Assembly: GCA_014896375.1 (NCBI GenBank)
Contig: JADBKN010000012.1
Coordinates: 1-53,111 of the forward strand
DNA from: Bacillota bacterium
Lineage (GTDB): Bacteria; Bacillota; Sulfobacillia; RBS10-35; Bu92
Length of the DNA: 53,111 nucleotides
Direction of reading: 5' to 3'
Numbering within the stretch: the stretch's first letter is position 1; every line of letters starts with the position of its first letter. Both the position numbers and the translations under genes were made by a program. This document shows, piece by piece, positions 31,583 through 38,210 of this stretch. Below the pieces are notes generated by a model. The model searched no databases and was not told the origin of the DNA. It saw nothing but the letters and a program-made list of their open reading frames with translations.

Positions 31583-32666
31583 CGGGCATACGGCCGGCCC
31601 GGCGATCGAGGCGCGGTCGCTGCGGCGCGTGTTCCAGGAGAGGCGCCGCGGGCGCGTCGTGAAGGAGCACGTGGCGCTCGACGGCATCGACCTGGAGGTG
31701 CGCCCCGGGGAGTGCTTCGGCCTGCTCGGCGCCAACGGGGCCGGCAAGACGACGCTCATCAAGATCCTCTGCACGCTGCTCCTCCCCACGAGCGGCGAGG
31801 CGCGCGTGCTCGGCATGGACGTGCAGCGGGAACCGGCCGCCATCCGGCGTCGCATCAACATGGTTTCGGGCGGGGAGCATTCGGGCTACGGCATCCTCAC
31901 CGTGCGCGAGTCGCTCTGGCTCTTCAGCCAGCTCTACGGCCTGTCGAACGCCGAGGCGTTCCAGCGCATCGACCGGCTTCTCAAGATGGTCGACCTCGAC
32001 GGGTCGGTGCGCGTGAACAAGCTCTCGACCGGCATGCGGCAGAAGATGAACTTCGCGCGCGGCTTCCTCAACGAGCCCGACGTGCTCTTCCTCGATGAGC
32101 CGACGCTCGGCCTCGACGTGCAGACGGCGCGCCGGCTGCGCAGCTTCGTGCGGGAGTGGGTGGAGGAGCGGAGGAAGACGGTGCTGCTCACGACCCACTA
32201 CATGATGGAGGCCGACGAGATCTGCGACCGCGTGGCCATCATCAGCGGCGGCCGCATCCTCGCCTGCGACACGCCGGCGAACCTCAAGCGCGGCCTGCGG
32301 CAGGAGCGCGTGGTGCGGCTGGAGCTGGCGGGCGGCGCGGTGGCGGAGGCGGCGGCGGGCGTCACGCGCGGCGACGCGGCGGGCGGCGCGGCGCGCGGAG
32401 GGACGGGCGGCGCGGCGGACGTCCTGCGGCGCGCGGTGCAGGACGTGCCGGGCGTGCGGCGCGTGACGCTCTCCGCCTTGGACGGGCGCGTCTCGGCCCG
32501 CGTGCACGTGGAGTCCGACGGGGTCCTCGTGCAACTCGTGTCGACGATCGCCGAGCTGGGCTTCGACCTGCACGGCCTGGAGAAGCAGGATCCGACGCTT
32601 GAGGACGTCTTCCTCGCGCTCACCGGACGGCGCCTCGACGACGAAGGGGGGGCGGTCGGGCGGTGA
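31575..32666 (+). CDS. ABC exporter ATP-binding protein 2 (operon B)
   Basis: 363-residue DrrA-type ATPase: Walker A GANGAGKTT, signature LSTGM, Walker B VLFLDEPTLG, switch TTHYMME. The C-terminal regulatory part has an Ala/Gly-rich insert (AAAGVTRGDAAGGAARGG, about 257-276) and ends DPTLEDVFLALTGR. ATG overlaps the previous stop by 8 nt. Likely drives one or both of the next two permeases. Confidence 0.9.
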   Translation: MADGHTAGPAIEARSLRRVFQERRRGRVVKEHVALDGIDLEVRPGECFGLLGANGAGKTTLIKILCTLLLPTSGEARVLGMDVQREPAAIRRRINMVSGGEHSGYGILTVRESLWLFSQLYGLSNAEAFQRIDRLLKMVDLDGSVRVNKLSTGMRQKMNFARGFLNEPDVLFLDEPTLGLDVQTARRLRSFVREWVEERRKTVLLTTHYMMEADEICDRVAIISGGRILACDTPANLKRGLRQERVVRLELAGGAVAEAAAGVTRGDAAGGAARGGTGGAADVLRRAVQDVPGVRRVTLSALDGRVSARVHVESDGVLVQLVSTIAELGFDLHGLEKQDPTLEDVFLALTGRRLDDEGGAVGR

Positions 32667-33490
32667 AGCCGTCGCTCCTTGCCTTGCTCTGGCACAACGC
32701 GCGCGCGGCGCGCGCCCGCGCCTACGTGCGCGTCGTCTCCACGCTCCGGGAGCTCAGCTGGCTGCCGTTCGAGGTCGTGCTGCCCGTCATGGCGGCGGCG
32801 GCGTACGTGTACCTCTACCGCGCGCTGGACGCGCCGCCGCGCTATGCCGGCTTCGTCCTCCTCGGCAGCGCCATGACGGCGTACTGGCTCAATGTTCTCT
32901 GGAGCATGGCGACCCAGTTCTATTGGGAGAAGCAGGAGGGCCAGCTGGAGCTCTTCTTCCTCGCGCCCATCTCCCGCATGGCCATCCTTGCCGGCATGGC
33001 GCTGGGCGGAATGTTCATGGCCAGCACGCGGGCGATCGGCACGCTCGCCCTCGGCGCCTGGCTCTTCCACGTGCCGCTGGGGGGAGGGCACCCGTGGCTC
33101 GCGTTGGGGACGTTCCTCCTCACGCTGGTGGCGCTCTACGGGCTCGGCATGGTGCTGGCGTCCGTCTTCATGATGTATGGTCGAGACGCCTTCAACCTCG
33201 TCAACCTGCTGCAGGACCCGATCTACCTGGCGTCCGGGTTCTACTTCCCGGTGCGGGCGCTCGGCCGCGCCGTGGCGTTCGCCGCCGCGGCCATCCCGCT
33301 CACGCTGGGGCTCGACGCGATGCGCCAGCTGCTCTTCGGCGGGGAGCCGCTGGCGCTCTGGACGCCGGGCGTGGAGATGGCGGCGCTCGCCCTCTTGGCG
33401 GTCGCCTATCTCTTCCTCGCGTACGTGGCCCTCACCGCCATGGAGAACCTCGCCAAGCGCGAAGGGAGGCTCACGGTGAAATGGCAGTGA
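32663..33490 (+). CDS. ABC-2 type permease 2 (operon B)
   Basis: 275 residues, six predicted helices; QFYWEKQEGQLELFFLAPIS and GFYFPVRALG are typical ABC-2 features. GTG start overlaps the ATPase 2 stop by 4 nt. Probably forms a heterodimer with permease 3. Confidence 0.87.
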   Translation: MKPSLLALLWHNARAARARAYVRVVSTLRELSWLPFEVVLPVMAAAAYVYLYRALDAPPRYAGFVLLGSAMTAYWLNVLWSMATQFYWEKQEGQLELFFLAPISRMAILAGMALGGMFMASTRAIGTLALGAWLFHVPLGGGHPWLALGTFLLTLVALYGLGMVLASVFMMYGRDAFNLVNLLQDPIYLASGFYFPVRALGRAVAFAAAAIPLTLGLDAMRQLLFGGEPLALWTPGVEMAALALLAVAYLFLAYVALTAMENLAKREGRLTVKWQ

Positions 33491-34338
33491 GCGGTCTGCG
33501 CCACCTGCGCACGGGATTCTGGCTGGGGTGGCAGATGGATGCCAACTGGGCCTCGCCCGGCTGGTTCTTCGCGTACAGCATCGTCCGTCCCTTGGCCATG
33601 AGCTCGATGCTCGTCGTGATGTATCTCGTCGTCACCGCCGGGCGGACGCACACGGAGACGTTTTCCGCCATGTACCTCGGCAACGCGTTCTACATGTACG
33701 TGGGGGCGCTCGGCATGGGGGTGAGCATGGCGGTGATCGAGGAGCGCGAGTGGTTTCAGATGCTGAAGTACATCTACTTGGGGACGTCCGACCTCTTTTG
33801 GTACATCCTCGGCCGGGCGGGCGCCAAGTTCGTGGCGACGACGATCGCCGCGGCCGTGGTCCTGGTGGCGGGCGTGCTCTTCCTGCACGTGCCGCTGCAC
33901 GCGGGCACAGTGCGGTGGGGGGCGCTGCTGCTCGCGCTCCTTGCGGGCGTGGTGATGTCCCTGGGCATGGGCCTTGCGCTCGCCGGGGTGATGCTGCTCG
34001 CGGCGCGGCACGGCGGCGCCTGGGCGGAAGGGCTGGCGGGCGCGCTCTATCTCTTCACGGGCACCGTCTTCCCGCTCGACGTCCTCCCGCGTTGGGCGCA
34101 ATCCTTCGGCCTCGCGCTGCCGTTCACCTACTGGCTGGAGGCGCTGCGGCGCGCCGCGTACGGGAGCGACTTCTCCGTGCGCTTCAGCCCCCTGCTCGCA
34201 GCCGTGCCCGACGCGGAGCTCTGGGCGGTGCTGCTCGGCTCGGCCGCCGCGCTGATCCTCGCCGGCGTGGCCGTCTTCCGCTTTTGCGAGAGGATCGCCC
34301 GTGAGCGCGGCCTCATCGACCAGGTCACGGAACACTGA
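33481..34338 (+). CDS. ABC-2 type permease 3 (operon B)
   Basis: 285 residues, six predicted helices; EEREWFQMLKYIYLGTSDLFW and GTVFPLDVLPRWAQSF match ABC-2 permeases. ATG overlaps the previous stop by 10 nt. Last gene of the operon; a longer frame upstream is a shadow of permease 2. Confidence 0.87.
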   Translation: MAVSGLRHLRTGFWLGWQMDANWASPGWFFAYSIVRPLAMSSMLVVMYLVVTAGRTHTETFSAMYLGNAFYMYVGALGMGVSMAVIEEREWFQMLKYIYLGTSDLFWYILGRAGAKFVATTIAAAVVLVAGVLFLHVPLHAGTVRWGALLLALLAGVVMSLGMGLALAGVMLLAARHGGAWAEGLAGALYLFTGTVFPLDVLPRWAQSFGLALPFTYWLEALRRAAYGSDFSVRFSPLLAAVPDAELWAVLLGSAAALILAGVAVFRFCERIARERGLIDQVTEH

Positions 34339-34386
34339 GGGCGTTGGGGACGCGGGGCGCGCAGTCGCCGTCCGCGGAGGGCGGTC

Positions 34387-35883
34387 ATGGCGGCGCCGCT
34401 CGCTGTGCAACCCACGACCCGCCGCCAGCCACTGCAGCACCATACAAGGCATCGTTTGAGGAAGGATCTGACCTTGCAAGGGCTTCTGACTTGGATGAGA
34501 CGACTCTTCGCCGACGAGGCGCGCCTGCCCGCCCTGGTGTGGACGCTGATCGGCATGAACGGCGTGACGGCCGCCGTGCGCTTCATGGTGCTGCCGTTCA
34601 CGACGATCTACCTCTCCAGGGTGACGCACCTCTCCCCGGGGGCTGTGGGGACGATCGTCGGGCTGGGCGCGGTGGGCACGATCATCTTCGGCCTCTTCGG
34701 AGGCCACTGGGCGGACCGCGCCGGTCGCAAGGCGGGGATCCTCCTCGGCGCGGGCATCGACGCGCTCGCCATGGTGGGCATGGCCTTCGCCCGGCAGCCG
34801 TGGGAGTTCGCCCTCTGCAGCCTCTTCCTGGGTGTGGCGTGGGCGATCCAGGGACCGGCGTTCCAGGCGCTGCTCACGGACCTCGTGCCTCTGGAGCTGC
34901 GCACGCGCGTATTCGGGTACGAATACTGGGCCGTCAACGTGGGCGCGGCCGTCGGGCCGCTCGTGGGCGTGACGCTGGGCGCCGGCCGGTCCGGCGCGAT
35001 GTTTCTCCTGGTGGCGGCGGCGTCGCTGGCCGTGGGGTTCGTGGCGCTGAAGTGGCTGCCTGCAGGGCGCCCGGCGGGCGGCGGCGCGGATGCGGGCGGC
35101 GGCGCGGACGCGGGCGCGGACGGCGGCGCGGGCTCACGTGGCGGCGGCGGCGCAGACGAGGACGCGGGCGGTGTCCCCAGCTTTCGTGAGGCGCTCGCTC
35201 TACTCGCGCGCGACGGCCTCCTCCGGGCCTTCGCCATCGCCGGAGCGTTCAGCATGATGTGCTACAGCCAGATCGAGACGAACCTGGCGCGCCACCTCAG
35301 CTTGACCGTGCCGCACGGCGATGCGCTCTTCGCGCGCGTGCTGAGCGCGAACGCCATGACGGTCATCCTGGCGCAGCCTCTCCTCGGAAGGCTCGCCGAG
35401 CGACGCGGACCGTTCGCGGGCATGGTGTTGGGCGAGAGCCTCTACGCCGTCGCAAGCCTCGGCTTTCTCCTGGCCGGTGCGCATCCGACGTGGTGGCTCG
35501 CGACGATGGTCCTCTTTACGATCGGCGAGGTGCTGCTGGCGCCCACGCAGCAGGGGATCGTCTCGGCCATCGCGCCGGAGCGGTTACGCGGCACGTACTT
35601 CGCGGCGATGAACCTCGGCTTCGCCCTGGCGCATGGGGCGGGTCCGGCGCTGGGCGGGCTCGCCTACGCGTGGAGCGGAGCCGCCGGCCTCTTCGTGGGC
35701 ATGGCCGCGGCCGCGGCGCTGGCCGCGCTCGTGTGCGTGGGGGTGGCGGGACGCGTGCGCGGCTTGGGACGCGCGGCGGAGAGCGGGGCCGGTGAGCCGG
35801 CCGCCGGCGCGGCCGCAGCGGAGGGCGGGACCCGGGCGGGCGCCGGCGCGGCCGCGGCGGAGGGTGGGTCCGGGGCGCGCTGA
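34387..35883 (+). CDS. Major facilitator superfamily efflux transporter
   Basis: 498 residues with about 12 helices in two halves. The MFS loop motif GGHWADRAGRKAG lies after helix 2, and a second-half LGRLAERRGP motif mirrors it. The central loop (about 224-264) and the C-terminal tail (about 465-498) are Gly/Ala-rich, the tail built of a 39-bp direct repeat. ATG 34387 has GGAGG 6 nt upstream, although the first 29 residues look non-homologous; TTG 34474 with GAGGAAGG upstream is the alternative. Multidrug export is the usual role. It follows the ABC operon by 48 nt. Confidence 0.82.
   Translation: MAAPLAVQPTTRRQPLQHHTRHRLRKDLTLQGLLTWMRRLFADEARLPALVWTLIGMNGVTAAVRFMVLPFTTIYLSRVTHLSPGAVGTIVGLGAVGTIIFGLFGGHWADRAGRKAGILLGAGIDALAMVGMAFARQPWEFALCSLFLGVAWAIQGPAFQALLTDLVPLELRTRVFGYEYWAVNVGAAVGPLVGVTLGAGRSGAMFLLVAAASLAVGFVALKWLPAGRPAGGGADAGGGADAGADGGAGSRGGGGADEDAGGVPSFREALALLARDGLLRAFAIAGAFSMMCYSQIETNLARHLSLTVPHGDALFARVLSANAMTVILAQPLLGRLAERRGPFAGMVLGESLYAVASLGFLLAGAHPTWWLATMVLFTIGEVLLAPTQQGIVSAIAPERLRGTYFAAMNLGFALAHGAGPALGGLAYAWSGAAGLFVGMAAAAALAALVCVGVAGRVRGLGRAAESGAGEPAAGAAAAEGGTRAGAGAAAAEGGSGAR
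35803..35868. repeat. 39-bp-period direct repeat in the MFS tail
   Basis: Two near-identical 27-bp units (35803-35829, 35842-35868), 39 bp apart, coding AGAAAAEGG twice. The same period is seen in trpE. Confidence 0.7.
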
Positions 35884-35919
35884 GCTCCGAGTCGTCGCAG
35901 CCTTGCGTCGACTAGAAGA

Positions 35920-35933
35920 TGTGGCGCGCCACA
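35920..35933. promoter_or_regulatory. 14-bp perfect palindrome TGTGGCGCGCCACA
   Basis: In the 230-bp gap between the MFS gene and the DUF1540 gene. Possible operator; the rest of the gap shows nothing else clear. Confidence 0.35.
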
Positions 35934-36113
35934 CGCCCGCGGTCCCAAGCGCCTGCGCCCGCCTGCCGCTGCGGCACCGTAAGGTCGCCGCCTCCCGGGG
36001 GCGCGCCGCGTTCCACGCCCGTCCCTGCCGGCCCTCCGCCGCCGGCCCATGCGGCGCGCGGCGCATAGGTTTCGCTACCGCGGCTGATCCTACGTGGCGG
36101 AGGTCGGTTCGCG

Positions 36114-36341
36114 ATGCTGAGCGGCGTGCGGTGCACGGTCAGCGATTGCAACTACTGGCGGGAAGGTCATTATTGCGACGCGAAGGAGATCCTCATCACC
36201 CACGACTGGGTGGGCAAGGAGTACCCGAACTCGATGGACGCCGCCCAATTGCAGCAAATCGTGTCGGAGACGGGCGGCACCCCGGCGCACCAGTGTTACG
36301 ACACGTGCTGCAAGACGTTCGAGCCGCGCAAGCGCTCATGA
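36114..36341 (+). CDS. DUF1540 domain-containing protein
   Basis: 75 residues with the DUF1540 pattern: VRCTVSDCNYWREGHYC with Cys7, Cys12 and Cys21, and a C-terminal HQCYDTCCKTF with Cys61, Cys65 and Cys66. These small cysteine-rich proteins are frequent in spore-forming Bacillota; the cysteines suggest metal binding, function unknown. ATG with GGAGG 10 nt upstream. Converges on the VOC gene. Confidence 0.85.
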   Translation: MLSGVRCTVSDCNYWREGHYCDAKEILITHDWVGKEYPNSMDAAQLQQIVSETGGTPAHQCYDTCCKTFEPRKRS

Positions 36342-36368
36342 CGCAGCAGCGGACCGCAGCGCGCAGCC

Positions 36369-37247
36369 TCACTGCGCCGGGACGAGGCGCACCTCGACGC
36401 CGTCGAGACCCGTGACGCACCACGCGCCTTCGGTTTCGCGCACGGTCCAGCCGGCTCGCTGCGCCCGCTCCGCCGCCGCGGCGGCGGCGGGGCGCGTCGT
36501 ATGGATGGAGAAGTCCAATAGGCCCACCGCGCGCTCGGGCGGGCGCGGTGCGCCGCGGCCCGCCCAGATGTTTGTCCCCACGTGGTGGTGGTAGCCGCCC
36601 GCAGCGAAGAAGAGCGCACCGGGATAGCCACGCACCGTCACCTCGAAGCCGAGCACACCGGAGTAGAACGCTTCCGCAGCGCTGAGGTCACTCACGTGCA
36701 GGTGCACGTGGCCGAGCACCGTGCCCGGCGCCATGCCGCGGAAGGGGCCGTCGCGTTCCGCCCCCAGCTCCGCCACGAGGCTGTCGAGATCCAGGGGAAG
36801 GGTGTCCATGGCCAGATCCTGACCCACGCGGCGCCACTCCAAGCGTGGGCGGTCCGCATAGAGCTCGATGCCGTTGCCGTCCGGATCGGCGAGGTAGATC
36901 GCCTCGCTGACGAGGTGATCGGCGAACCCCTGGAAAGGCCAGTCGTGCCGGGCGAGCTGCAGGAAAGCGGCGGCGAGGGAGGCGCGGTCGGGATAGAGGA
37001 GCGCGAAGTGGTAGAGGCCGGTCGTGCGCCGGGGCCGGTCCGCGGCGGCCGGGTCGGCCTCCAGGACGACGAGTTCCGGGCCGTCTCCTCTGGATGAGAG
37101 GACAGCGCGGTTCGTGGACCGCTCGCGCCGCGCCATGCCGAGAAGACCCTCGTAAAATTCCAGCGAACGGTCGAGGTCGCGCACGCGCAGGCGCACGCGG
37201 CCGAGATGAGTCGTGTCCGGCAGGTGTGCGGGAGTTCCGACAGCCAT
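36369..37247 (-). CDS. Two-module VOC protein, catechol 2,3-dioxygenase-like
   Basis: 292 residues with two vicinal-oxygen-chelate modules: about 17-130 (LGRVRLRVRDLDRSLEFYEGLLG ... GNGIELYADRP) and about 175-290 (VLGHVHLHVSDLSAAEAFYSGVLG ... DGVEVRLV). Metal-ligand candidates are the histidines of GHVHLHV and FSIHTT and the late glutamate. Layout resembles CatE of Bacillus (extradiol dioxygenase). ATG at 37247 with GAGAGGTGA upstream. No other aromatic-degradation gene is nearby, so substrate is open. Confidence 0.8.
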   Translation of the reverse strand: MAVGTPAHLPDTTHLGRVRLRVRDLDRSLEFYEGLLGMARRERSTNRAVLSSRGDGPELVVLEADPAAADRPRRTTGLYHFALLYPDRASLAAAFLQLARHDWPFQGFADHLVSEAIYLADPDGNGIELYADRPRLEWRRVGQDLAMDTLPLDLDSLVAELGAERDGPFRGMAPGTVLGHVHLHVSDLSAAEAFYSGVLGFEVTVRGYPGALFFAAGGYHHHVGTNIWAGRGAPRPPERAVGLLDFSIHTTRPAAAAAAERAQRAGWTVRETEGAWCVTGLDGVEVRLVPAQ

Positions 37248-37434
37248 CGGCGTCACCTCTCCGCGGAGCCCATATGGCGCGACAGGCTCCGCACGCTCAT
37301 CATACTCCGCGCGGCCGGGTGGACGGCAGGTGGGGGTTCAGCCCACCGTGCCGGTGTGGGCGGAGCCGCGGACCGCGGAAGCGAGTCCCACGCTTTAGGC
37401 CTTCACGGACAAGCATCCGTCTCGGCGGTTGCGG

Positions 37435-37530
37435 CGATCGTTTAGGCCCACAGCGCACTTAAAGTCGGCGTGAGAAGACATAATAGGAAATTACATCCTG
37501 TGATAAATGCGAAACATCATTTATCTCAGA
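37435..37530. other. AT-rich island upstream of the trp leader
   Basis: A stretch of about 95 bp far richer in A+T than its surroundings, with a perfect inverted repeat GATAAATG (37502-37509) / CATTTATC (37518-37525) and a smaller AGGA/TCCT repeat near 37483. May be a promoter-operator region or a scar of inserted DNA. The rest of 37248-37635 shows no clear gene. Confidence 0.5.
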
Positions 37531-37531
37531 C

Positions 37532-37639
37532 GTGGGAGGAATCGAACTGGCGGATAAGGTCAAGACCGCACTAAGAGAGACCGACGCGAGAGCCGCTCCC
37601 CGCCTCGCCCCAGACCCATCGGAGCCGCGGCCCGCTTGA
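37532..37639 (+). CDS. Doubtful 35-residue ORF upstream of the trp promoter
   Basis: GTG start, then MGGIELADKVKTALRETD... and a Pro/Ala-rich end, stopping inside the trp -35 element. No ribosome site precedes it, but it begins directly after the AT-rich inverted repeat. Unknown; may be chance. Confidence 0.18.
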   Translation: MGGIELADKVKTALRETDARAAPRLAPDPSEPRPA

Positions 37640-37665
37640 CACCGCGCGCAGCGCGGTGCTACATT
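37636..37665 (+). promoter_or_regulatory. trp operon promoter
   Basis: -35 TTGACA (37636-37641), 18-nt spacer, -10 TACATT (37660-37665). The spacer holds a perfect inverted repeat ACCGCGC / GCGCGGT around GCA (37641-37657), so a DNA-binding regulator may act here in addition to the T-box. Confidence 0.65.
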
Positions 37666-37964
37666 GACGCCAACTTCACAACGTTTCCCGCGACGACGGG
37701 GAAGAGTACACCCGCGAACCACCGCTCAGCGAGCCGGCGAAGGGTGTGAGGCCGGACGGCAGGCGCAGGTGGAATGGGCCCCGGAGCACCTCTCCGAACC
37801 GGCCGCAGCCCACGGGGGTCGGGCGCGTCGCCCGCCCTGCGGAGCGGCACCCAGTAGGCGGAGGCGGACCCCCACGTTACAGGGGCGGCGATATCGGCTG
37901 CCGTACGGCGGCCCGTATCGCGCAGAGTGAGGACGTCGTCCTCAGCTGGGTGGCACCACGGAAG

Positions 37965-38000
37965 TCTCTTTCGTCCCAGAACGAAAGAGATTTTTCTTTT
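37965..38000 (+). terminator. First T-box terminator (trp leader)
   Basis: 10-bp perfect stem TCTCTTTCGT / ACGAAAGAGA, 6-nt loop, then TTTTTCTTTT. Competes with the antiterminator formed by the first T-box core. Confidence 0.9.
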
Positions 38001-38094
38001 CGGCGCCCCCCGGCGAAGGCCGGCCGCGGGACCCGTCCGCGCGGCCCGGCGGCGGGCGGCGCGCCTCATTTGGGTGGCACCACGGGAAGCGCTG

Positions 38095-38132
38095 ACGCCT
38101 CTCGTCCCAAAGCGGACGGGAGGCGTTTTCGT
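38095..38132 (+). terminator. Second T-box terminator (trp leader)
   Basis: 13-bp stem with one G-T pair, ACGCCTCTCGTCC / GGACGGGAGGCGT, 6-nt loop, then TTTTCGTTT. Paired with the second T-box core at 38073. Confidence 0.85.
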
Positions 38133-38210
38133 TTGCTGCCTCGCACTTGCGCGCCGCGGCGCGGCCGACCGGGCGCGCCGCGGCGGAACGGGAACGGAGG
38201 AGATGGCCAG

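Larger units (their letters stand above)
37672..38132 (+). promoter_or_regulatory. Trp-type T-box leader with two antiterminator/terminator modules
   Basis: tRNA-sensing leader ahead of trpE. Stem I marks are an AGTA (37705-37708), GGTGGAA and the specifier TGG (37775-37777, in GAATGGGCC), which reads tRNA-Trp. The linker region has a second AGTAGGCGG and CGTTAC motif, as in the aroF leader below. The first T-box core GGTGGCACCACGG (37949-37961) is followed by a terminator. After only about 70 nt comes a second T-box core (38073-38085) and a second terminator, with no second Stem I. So one sensing domain may control two successive decision points. Low charged tRNA-Trp would allow read-through into trpE. 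Confidence 0.85.

Noticed and set aside
37530-37555. tRNA-like T-arm on the minus strand (AATCGAAC within GGAGGAATCGAACTGGCGG)
   Set aside because: The flanking bases do not form a T-stem, and no anticodon arm, D arm or acceptor stem can be built around it.
37746-38210. Extended N-terminus of trpE through the leader
   Set aside because: This DNA is the T-box leader with terminators; TrpE similarity starts only after 38211.
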